A model generated the notes under the pieces. It saw only the letters and a list, made by a program, of their open reading frames with translations. It searched no databases and was not told the origin of the DNA. Positions 45,074 to 51,111 of a stretch of DNA of 51,111 nucleotides are shown here, piece by piece (position 1 is the first letter of the stretch; every line of letters begins with the position of its first letter). Origin of the DNA: Caldimonas mangrovi (GTDB taxonomy: Bacteria > Pseudomonadota > Gammaproteobacteria > Burkholderiales > Burkholderiaceae_C); the NCBI RefSeq assembly GCF_023721835.1, contig NZ_JAMKFE010000023.1, positions 1 to 51,111 of the forward strand. Direction: 5' to 3'. The position numbers were made by a program, and so were the translations under genes.

Positions 45074-46876
45074 ATGATCCAAGGATGCTTCGAAGATCCC
45101 GGCATGCTGGCGCCGGCGCGCACCGTGAAGATCGACTTCGATGGCGGCGCCTTCGTGCTGCGTTCGCCCGAGCCGCTGCGGCCATATGCCCGTTGCGTCG
45201 GCGAATGGCTCGAGCACTGGGCCGAGCACACGCCTGACGCACCGGCACTCGCCGAACGCGATGAGCAAGGCGAGTGGCGCGTGCTGACCTGGTCTGCGTT
45301 GCGCCGCCTGGTCGGCTCGGTGGCGCAAAGTCTGCTGGGACTCAGGCTGCCGCCGGCCAAGCCCGTGGTCGTGCTGTCCGACAACGCCATGGACCACGCA
45401 CTGCTGATGTTGGCGACGATGCACATCGGCCGCGCGGTCTGCACGGTATCGAGCGCCTATTGCCGACTGACGAGGGACTACAGCAAGGTGCACGGCATCC
45501 TGGGCACGCTCGACCCCGCGCTGGTGTATGCCTCGGACTCGGCCATCTACGGTGCGGCGGTGAGCAGCGCACGGCTCGACGCGGTGGCGGTGTTCAGCCG
45601 CGGCGCCGAAGCCTGCCCCGGCGCCCTGGCGTTCTCGAGCCTGACCCGCACGATCGAAAGCGACGAGGTGCGCACCGCCTTCGAGGCCATCCTGCCCGAC
45701 ACGCCGGCCAAATACCTGCTGACATCCGGGTCGACCGGGCACCCGAAGGTCGTCGTCAACACGCACCGCATGCTGTGCGCCAACCAGCAGATGATCGCGC
45801 AGGTGTGGCGCTTCCTGGAGCAGGAGAAGCCTGTCGTGCTCGACTGGCTGCCCTGGAGCCACACCTTCGGCGGCAACCACAACATGAATCTGGTGTTGCG
45901 CCACGGCGGCACCCTCTACATCGACGACGGCCGCCCCGCACCGGGCCTTGTCGACAAGACAGTGCGCAACCTGCGCGAGGTGCGCCCGACGCTGTACTTC
46001 AACGTGCCGCGCGGCTTCGACATGCTGCTGCCGTACCTGGAGTCCGACGAGGCGCTGGCACGCGGCTTCTTCTCGGGGCTGCGCATGCTCTTCTACGCCG
46101 GGGCCGCGCTGCCGCAAGCCACCTGGGAGCGGCTGCAGGCCGTCGCGCGCAAGGTGCGTCGGGAGCCGGTGTGGTTCACCACCTCATGGGGTTCGACCGA
46201 GACGTCGCCGGCGGTCACCAATGCACATTGGCAGCTCGACCGCGCCGGCTGCCTGGGGCTGCCGCTGCCGGGCATGGAGCTGAAGTTCGTGCCCAACGGC
46301 GAGAAGCTCGAGCTGCGCGTGCGAGGCGTGTCGGTGTTTCCCGGGTATCGCAACGCCCCGGACCTCACCGCGCAGGCCTTCGACGACGAGGGCTACTACA
46401 AGATCGGCGACGCGGGCTACCTCGTCGACCCAGACCGGCCCGAGCGCGGCGTCGTCTTCAATGGCCGCGTGACCGAGGACTTCAAGCTCACGACCGGCAC
46501 CTGGGTGTCCGTGGGCACCTTGCGCGTGAAGGTGGTCTCGGCGCTGGCGCCGCTGGCGCAGGACGTGGTCGTCACCGGGCACGACCGCGACGAGATCGGC
46601 GTGCTGATCTTCTTGCAGCCCGCCGCGCGCGAACTGCCGCCCGAAGAGCTCAAAGCCCGCGTGCGCGACGCGCTGCTGAGCCTGCGTGCCGACGGCGGCG
46701 GCTCGTCACAGGCGCCGGCACGGGCGCTGCTGCTGCCCGATGCGCCGGATGCCGATGCCGGCGAGATCACCGACAAGGGTTACGTGAACCAGCGTGCGGT
46801 GCTGACCCGCCGTGCCGCCGACGTCGCCGCGCTGTACGCAGGCGGGGCCGACCCGCGCGTCGTGCTCGCCCGATGA
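45074..46876 (+). CDS. Feruloyl-CoA synthetase-like aromatic acid CoA ligase
   Basis: The 600-residue ANL-family ligase has P-loop LLTSGSTGHPKVVVN, the motif WFTTSWGSTETSPAVT and a C-terminal part (FNGRVTEDFKLTTGTWVSVG) characteristic of the feruloyl-CoA synthetase branch. It would activate a hydroxycinnamate or a similar phenylpropenoid acid to its CoA ester. The ATG at 45074 has GGAG six bases upstream; in-frame ATGs at 45050-45062 fall inside the operator. It is the first gene of the TetR-controlled operon. The true substrate cannot be fixed from sequence. Confidence 0.82.
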   Translation: MIQGCFEDPGMLAPARTVKIDFDGGAFVLRSPEPLRPYARCVGEWLEHWAEHTPDAPALAERDEQGEWRVLTWSALRRLVGSVAQSLLGLRLPPAKPVVVLSDNAMDHALLMLATMHIGRAVCTVSSAYCRLTRDYSKVHGILGTLDPALVYASDSAIYGAAVSSARLDAVAVFSRGAEACPGALAFSSLTRTIESDEVRTAFEAILPDTPAKYLLTSGSTGHPKVVVNTHRMLCANQQMIAQVWRFLEQEKPVVLDWLPWSHTFGGNHNMNLVLRHGGTLYIDDGRPAPGLVDKTVRNLREVRPTLYFNVPRGFDMLLPYLESDEALARGFFSGLRMLFYAGAALPQATWERLQAVARKVRREPVWFTTSWGSTETSPAVTNAHWQLDRAGCLGLPLPGMELKFVPNGEKLELRVRGVSVFPGYRNAPDLTAQAFDDEGYYKIGDAGYLVDPDRPERGVVFNGRVTEDFKLTTGTWVSVGTLRVKVVSALAPLAQDVVVTGHDRDEIGVLIFLQPAARELPPEELKARVRDALLSLRADGGGSSQAPARALLLPDAPDADAGEITDKGYVNQRAVLTRRAADVAALYAGGADPRVVLAR

Positions 46877-46901
46877 ATCATCACTTCTTCCAGGAATGCG
46901 C

Positions 46902-47705
46902 ATGAACTTCCAACCGGTGCCCGGCCTGCTGGCTCAATTGCCGCTGCTGCGCGCGCAGGCCGATGGCCCCATCGTGCACCTGCAGCTGGCGCGGCCCGAC
47001 AAGCGCAACGCGATCAACGATGAACTCGTCGCGCAAATCCATACCGCGTTTGTCAACCTGCCCGCCCAGGCACGGGTGGCGATCGTCAGCGGGGAGGGCG
47101 AGCACTTCTGTGCCGGGCTCGACCTGTCGGAGTTGAACGAACGCGACGTCGGCGAAGGCATCGAGCATTCGCGGCGCTGGCACGCAGCGTTCGAGCAGGT
47201 GCAGTTCGGCCGCGTGCCGGTGATCGCGGTGCTGCATGGCGCGGTGGTCGGCGGCGGGCTGGAACTGGCAGCGTCGGCGCATTTGAGGGTCGCCGAACCC
47301 TCGGCTTTCTACGCGCTTCCCGAGGGGCAGCGCGGCATCTTCGTCGGAGGCGGCGGCTCGGCGCGCATTCCGCGCCTGGTGGGCGTCTCGACCATGACCG
47401 ACATGATGCTCACCGGCCGTGTGCTCGATGCGCACGAGGGCCACTCGGCCGGCTTGTCTCACTACCTCGTCGAAGCCGGCGCCGGGCTCCGGCATGCGAT
47501 GCAGCTGGCCCGCAAGGTGGCCACCAACGCGCCGCTGTCGAACTTCGCCGTGATGCACGCCTTGCCCCGCATCGCCGACATGGCCCAGGGCGACGGGCTG
47601 TTCGTCGAATCGCTGATGTCGGCGATTGCGCAAGGCGACGACGCCGCCAAACAGCGCGTGCGGGATTTTCTGGAAAAGCGCGCGGCCAAGGTGGGCGTGG
47701 CATGA
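46902..47705 (+). CDS. Enoyl-CoA hydratase/crotonase family protein
   Basis: The 267-residue crotonase has oxyanion-hole segments HFCAGLDLSEL and LHGAVVGGGLELAAS and the acid region PEGQRGIFVGGGGSARIP. In this operon it should hydrate the unsaturated aromatic acyl-CoA made by the ligase, either as a plain hydratase before thiolysis or as a hydratase-lyase that releases an aldehyde. The presence of a thiolase favours the first. It starts 25 bases after the ligase stop. Confidence 0.85.
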   Translation: MNFQPVPGLLAQLPLLRAQADGPIVHLQLARPDKRNAINDELVAQIHTAFVNLPAQARVAIVSGEGEHFCAGLDLSELNERDVGEGIEHSRRWHAAFEQVQFGRVPVIAVLHGAVVGGGLELAASAHLRVAEPSAFYALPEGQRGIFVGGGGSARIPRLVGVSTMTDMMLTGRVLDAHEGHSAGLSHYLVEAGAGLRHAMQLARKVATNAPLSNFAVMHALPRIADMAQGDGLFVESLMSAIAQGDDAAKQRVRDFLEKRAAKVGVA

Positions 47706-47723
47706 CACCGGACAGGAACTGAG

Positions 47724-48974
47724 ATGGCATCCAAAGGCATGTTCGACGGCTTCGAGGGGGTCTGGCTGCTCGACGGCGTGCGCACCCCGATGGTCGACTA
47801 CTGCGGCGCGTTGGCCAGCGTGTCGCCCACGGACCTGGGCATCAAGGTGGCGCGCGAGATCCTGGCGCGCACGGACATTCCCCCTGCGCAGGTCGATCAG
47901 GTGCTGGCCGGCAGCATGGCGCCCGGCGACTTCGACCAGTTCTACCTGCCGCGGCACATCGGCCTGTATGCCGGCGTGCCGCTCGAGGCGCCGGCCTTGA
48001 TGGTGCAGCGCATCTGCGGCACCGGTTTCGAGCTGTTCCGCCAGGCCGGGCACCAGATCGAAGCCGGTGGGACCGAGACGGTACTGGTGGTCGGCACCGA
48101 ATCGATGTCGCGCAACCCGATCGCCGCCTTCGAGCACCGGCAGGGCTTCAAGCTCGGTGCGCCGATCGGGTTCAAGGACTACATGTGGGAGGCGCTGAAC
48201 GACTCGGCTCCTGCCATCTCGATGATCCATACGGCAGAAAACCTGGCACGCAGCTACGGCCTCACCCGCGGGGAGGTCGACAGCTACGCGGCGCGTTCGT
48301 TCGAACGGGCCGTGCGGGCACAGTCGGCCGGCTGGTTCGACGGCGAGATCGTTCCGGTGCGCGACGAGCGCTTCGAACTGGAAGGCTATCGGCCGCGGGG
48401 CATACGCCTGTCGGGCAAGACAGAGGAAGTTGCCGCGGACACCCACCCGCGGCCGTCGTCGGTGGAGGTGCTGGCCAAGCTGCGGCCGGTGTACCCCGGT
48501 GGCGTTCAGACCGGCGGCAACAGTTCGGCGCTGACCGACGCCGCTGCCGCTGCCGTGGTGGCGTCGACACCCGCAATGCAGCGCTGGGGCAGGCGGCCGC
48601 TGGCGCGCGTGGCAGCCGCCGCTGTCGTGGGCGTGCGGCCAGAGGTCATGGGCATCGGCCCTGCACCCGCGATCCGGCTGCTGCTGGAACGCACCGGGCT
48701 GCGGCTCGACGACATCGCGCGCTTCGAGATCAACGAGGCACAGGGCGCGCAAACCCTGGCCGTGCAGCGCGAATTGGGGCTCGACGAAGCACGCCTGAAC
48801 GTGCATGGCGGTGCGATCGCGCTGGGCCATCCCCTCGCGGCCACCGGCGTGCGGCTGACCGTCACCGTGGCGCGGCAGCTGCGCGAGGCGCAGGCGCGCT
48901 GGGGCGTCGCCGCCGCTTGCATCGGCGGAGGCCAGGGCATTGCGCTGCTGCTCGAGAACATGGAGGCCGCATGA
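47724..48974 (+). CDS. Thiolase (acyl-CoA acetyltransferase)
   Basis: The 416-residue thiolase has the nucleophilic cysteine C98 in MVQRICGTGF, histidine in HGGAIALGHPL and the second cysteine in ACIGGGQG, with NEAQGAQ in the usual place. All catalytic residues are present. It would cleave the 3-oxo aromatic acyl-CoA to acetyl-CoA and a shortened aroyl-CoA. It starts 18 bases after the hydratase and overlaps the thioesterase by four bases. Confidence 0.9.
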   Translation: MASKGMFDGFEGVWLLDGVRTPMVDYCGALASVSPTDLGIKVAREILARTDIPPAQVDQVLAGSMAPGDFDQFYLPRHIGLYAGVPLEAPALMVQRICGTGFELFRQAGHQIEAGGTETVLVVGTESMSRNPIAAFEHRQGFKLGAPIGFKDYMWEALNDSAPAISMIHTAENLARSYGLTRGEVDSYAARSFERAVRAQSAGWFDGEIVPVRDERFELEGYRPRGIRLSGKTEEVAADTHPRPSSVEVLAKLRPVYPGGVQTGGNSSALTDAAAAAVVASTPAMQRWGRRPLARVAAAAVVGVRPEVMGIGPAPAIRLLLERTGLRLDDIARFEINEAQGAQTLAVQRELGLDEARLNVHGGAIALGHPLAATGVRLTVTVARQLREAQARWGVAAACIGGGQGIALLLENMEAA

Positions 48975-49384
48975 GCCGGGCCACCACGTTCGCGGTGCAG
49001 GTGCAGTTCGGCGACTGCGACCCAGCCGGCATCGTGTTCTTTCCGAACTTCTCGCGCTGGATGGACGCTGCGTCACTGCACTTCTTCGTGCAGTGCGGCG
49101 TGCCGCCCTGGCGCGAACTCGTCAAGACGACCGGGATCATCGGCACGCCGCTGCTCGAGATCCACACCCGCTTCCTGCAGCCGGCCACTTACGGCGAGAC
49201 CCTGGAGGTGCACACCGACATCGAGGAGTGGCGCCGCAAAGTCTTCATCCAGCGACACCGCGTGATGCGGAACGAGACCCTGCTGTGCGAGGGCCGCGAA
49301 ACGCGTGCCTTTTGCATCCGCGATGCCGAGGGGCGCCTCAGATCGATCCCCGTTCCCGACGACATCCGCACCTTGTGCGCATGA
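48971..49384 (+). CDS. 4-hydroxybenzoyl-CoA thioesterase-like hotdog thioesterase
   Basis: The 137-residue 4HBT-family protein has QVQFGDCDPAGIVFFPNF. The aspartate D17 sits where the catalytic Asp of Pseudomonas 4-hydroxybenzoyl-CoA thioesterase lies. It would hydrolyse an aroyl-CoA to the free acid and CoA. Coupling to the thiolase by an ATGA overlap implies that the thiolase product is its substrate, so the operon would end with release of a free aromatic acid such as a hydroxybenzoate. Confidence 0.88.
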   Translation: MSRATTFAVQVQFGDCDPAGIVFFPNFSRWMDAASLHFFVQCGVPPWRELVKTTGIIGTPLLEIHTRFLQPATYGETLEVHTDIEEWRRKVFIQRHRVMRNETLLCEGRETRAFCIRDAEGRLRSIPVPDDIRTLCA

Positions 49385-49418
49385 ACTTTCCCTGACCCGA
49401 AGACGAAGGAGACAATCC

Positions 49419-50555
49419 ATGAAAGCTGTATTCAAGGCCGGCCTGGCTGTCATCGCGGTGGCCACCTCCGGCACGGCACTGGCCGACCTCACGATCGGCG
49501 TGGTGCTGCCGCTCACCGGGCCGGCCTCCGGCCTCGGCATCCCGATGCAGAACGGCTTCAAGCTATGGCCGCAGACGATTGCGGGCGAGAAAGTGCGGCT
49601 GGTCATCCTGGACGACGCCACCGACCCGAGCAAGGGGGTGCAGAACGCTCGCCGCCTGGTGACCGAGGACAAGGTCGACGTGTTGATGGGCTCCGGCGCG
49701 ACGCCGGTGGCCATTCCGATGGCCGATGTGGCGGCCGAGGCCAAGACACCGCACCTGGCGATGTCGCCGGCGCCTCTGCCGGCCGGCAAGGACCACTGGA
49801 CGTTCCGGCTGCCGCAGTCCAACGGCGTGATGGCGAACGCGATCGTCGCGCACATGCAGAAGTCCGGCGTCAAGACGGTGGGTTTCATCGGCTACACCGA
49901 TGCGTACGGCGAATCGTGGCTGCAGGAACTCAAGCCGCGGCTCGAGAAGGCGAGCATCCAGCTGGTCGCCACCGAGCGTTTTGCACGTGCCGACACCAGT
50001 GTGACGGCCCAGGCGCTCAAGCTCACGTCCGCCAACCCGGATGCCATGGTCATCGTCGCCTCGGGCTCGGGCGCTGCCATGCCGCAATTGGCGCTGGTGG
50101 ACCGCGGGTACAAGGGCAAGTACTACCAGACCCATGCCGCGGCCACGCGTGACCTGATGCGCGTCGGCGGCAAGGCGGTGGAGGGCACCTTCGTGTCGTC
50201 GGGGCCGGTGGTGGTGGCCGAGCAGCTGTCCGACGAGCACCCGTCCAAGGCGCAGGGCCTGAAGTTCGTGCAGGCCTACGAAAAAATGTTCGGTGCCGGC
50301 ACGCGCAACCAGCTGGCTGCACATTCCTATGACGGCCACCTGCTGCTGGAACAGGTGGTGCCGGTCGCGCTGAAGAAGGCGCAACCGGGCACGCCGGAGT
50401 TCCGTGCCGCGCTGCGCGACGCGATCGAGAACGCGCAGGCCGTCGCCGTCAGCCATGGCGTGCTCGACTTCAGCCCGACCGACCACTGGGGATTCCGGCC
50501 CGACACCGGCGTGATCATGAAGGTGGTCAATGGGGACTGGCGGCTGGAGAGATAA
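49419..50555 (+). CDS. ABC transporter substrate-binding protein of the ligase operon
   Basis: The 378-residue periplasmic binding protein has a signal peptide ending GTALA (about residue 22) and the type I fold (DLTIGVVLPLTGPASGLG, later FIGYTDAYGESWLQEL). It is clearly different from the benzoate-operon binding protein. It probably captures the aromatic acid handled by the ligase. A GAAGGAG box precedes the ATG. The gene is 34 bases after the thioesterase and is followed by two tandem repeat copies and a livH-type permease. Confidence 0.9.
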   Translation: MKAVFKAGLAVIAVATSGTALADLTIGVVLPLTGPASGLGIPMQNGFKLWPQTIAGEKVRLVILDDATDPSKGVQNARRLVTEDKVDVLMGSGATPVAIPMADVAAEAKTPHLAMSPAPLPAGKDHWTFRLPQSNGVMANAIVAHMQKSGVKTVGFIGYTDAYGESWLQELKPRLEKASIQLVATERFARADTSVTAQALKLTSANPDAMVIVASGSGAAMPQLALVDRGYKGKYYQTHAAATRDLMRVGGKAVEGTFVSSGPVVVAEQLSDEHPSKAQGLKFVQAYEKMFGAGTRNQLAAHSYDGHLLLEQVVPVALKKAQPGTPEFRAALRDAIENAQAVAVSHGVLDFSPTDHWGFRPDTGVIMKVVNGDWRLER

Positions 50556-50613
50556 GCCCACCCCTGCGGGCTTCGCCCGCCCCTCAAGGGGCGCCGCTGG
50601 CGGACCGGCAGGG
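50556..50613 (+). repeat. Hairpin repeat, short copy D1
   Basis: This is the first of two tandem short copies: CCCCTGCGGGCTTCGCCCG, then the stem CGCCCCT-CAA-GGGGCG, then TGGCGGACCGGCAGG. It starts directly at the stop of the binding protein gene. Confidence 0.75.
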
Positions 50614-50614
50614 A

Positions 50615-50698
50615 TGGGCTCACCCCTACGGCCTTCGGCCGCCCCTCGAGGGGCGCCACCAGCGGACCGGCAGAGCCGGATCCGCGGCGGCACTCGGA
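50615..50698 (+). repeat. Hairpin repeat, copy D2 (tandem with D1)
   Basis: The second tandem copy is more complete: CCCCTACGGCCTTCGGCCG, stem CGCCCCTCGAGGGGCG, AGCGGACCGGCAGAGCC, core GGATCCGCGGCGG and tail CACTCGG. The inner stems of D1 and D2 differ by changes that keep pairing. Confidence 0.8.
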
Positions 50699-50753
50699 TT
50701 TCGGGGCTGCGCTGGGTGCCGGTTGGGGGCGGGCGCATTGAGACGAGACGGAC

Positions 50754-51111
50754 ATGGACATCTCCATTGCAAGCATCCTGCTGCTGGACGGCGTGACGAA
50801 CGGAGCGATCTACGCGCTGCTGGCGATGGCCACGGTGCTGCTGTTCGCGGTGACGCGGGTGATCTACATCCCGCAAGGCGAGTACGTGGCGTTTGCGGCG
50901 CTGACGGTGGGCCTGCTGCAGCTGGGCCAGGTGCCCGGCACCGTGTGGTTCCTGCTGGCGATGGCCGCGCTGGTGGCGGTGCTTGACGCGTGGGCCGGCT
51001 GGCGAGGCGGGCAGGGCGTGGGCGCGGTGCTGCGGCAGGCCTTGCGCACGCTGGCCTGGCCGGTGGCGGTGTCGGCGCTGACGATCTGGCTGGCGCCGCA
51101 GCGCCCGCCGC
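50754..51111 (+). CDS. livH: LivH-type ABC transporter permease, 3' end outside window
   Basis: The first 119 residues of a permease are visible: MDISIASILLLDGVTNGAIY, then a long hydrophobic stretch with VTRVIYIPQGEYVAFAALT, which matches LivH proteins where NLAHG-like sequence normally follows helix 2. Several hydrophobic helices are present. The frame is open to the window end, so the gene is truncated by the window, not broken. It should serve the binding protein encoded just upstream, as part of a second aromatic-acid uptake system. Confidence 0.85.
   Translation, partial: MDISIASILLLDGVTNGAIYALLAMATVLLFAVTRVIYIPQGEYVAFAALTVGLLQLGQVPGTVWFLLAMAALVAVLDAWAGWRGGQGVGAVLRQALRTLAWPVAVSALTIWLAPQRPP

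Overview
This 51 kb window is GC-rich chromosomal DNA with short intergenic gaps and many 4-nt ATGA gene overlaps. The gene content points to a betaproteobacterium of the order Burkholderiales, possibly of the Rubrivivax/Leptothrix/Methylibium kind. The key indicators are a type VI secretion VgrG locus, a GspA/GspB pair and above all a complete aerobic benzoyl-CoA (box) cluster. The genus call is inference from gene content only.

Layout. 1-3.7 kb: the end of a vgrG, an effector-like gene, an AHH-family nuclease toxin and one or two immunity-type genes, with visibly lower GC than the flanks. The effector may be one gene broken into several frames. 3.8-26.2 kb: ordinary housekeeping and accessory genes. 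These include a squalene/phytoene synthase, an L,D-transpeptidase, two MFS transporters, two small thioredoxins, a membrane PQQ glucose dehydrogenase, a PLP dehydratase, gspB-gspA, LysR and Lrp regulators, a small hydrolase, an M20 peptidase with a damaged 5' end, a beta-propeller lipoprotein, exonuclease III, acetoacetyl-CoA synthetase and a tannase-type lipoprotein.

26.5-44.3 kb: aerobic benzoate degradation. A leftward operon of about 9.3 kb runs DUF4863 - boxD - benzoate-CoA ligase - alpha/beta hydrolase - substrate-binding protein - livH - livM - livG - livF and ends at a hairpin. Rightward lie boxR, then boxC - boxB - boxA - enoyl-CoA hydratase - 3-hydroxyacyl-CoA dehydrogenase. Together they would import benzoate, activate it to benzoyl-CoA, epoxidise it (BoxAB), open the ring (BoxC), oxidise the semialdehyde (BoxD) and feed the C6 chain into beta-oxidation. 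Well-formed sigma70-type promoters (TTGACG-N17-TATTGT before boxC, TTGACA-N18-TATTGT before DUF4863) lie next to TGCA motifs that fit BoxR control.

44.3-51.1 kb: a second aromatic-acid cluster. A TetR regulator diverges from a feruloyl-CoA-synthetase-like ligase, an enoyl-CoA hydratase, a thiolase, a hotdog thioesterase, a second substrate-binding protein and a second livH that runs off the window. Two near-identical 18-bp palindromes, 71 bp apart, sit between tetR and the ligase. The set looks like a phenylpropenoid side-chain shortening route ending in release of a free aromatic acid, which could hand benzoate- or hydroxybenzoate-type products to central pathways.

The least expected feature is a family of hairpin-rich intergenic repeats. 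There are six copies in five gaps between co-directional genes within the two aromatic clusters. All lie in the same orientation relative to transcription, and paired base changes keep their stems intact. No tRNA, rRNA, insertion sequence or CRISPR array was seen, and no gene-free stretch exceeds 300 bases.
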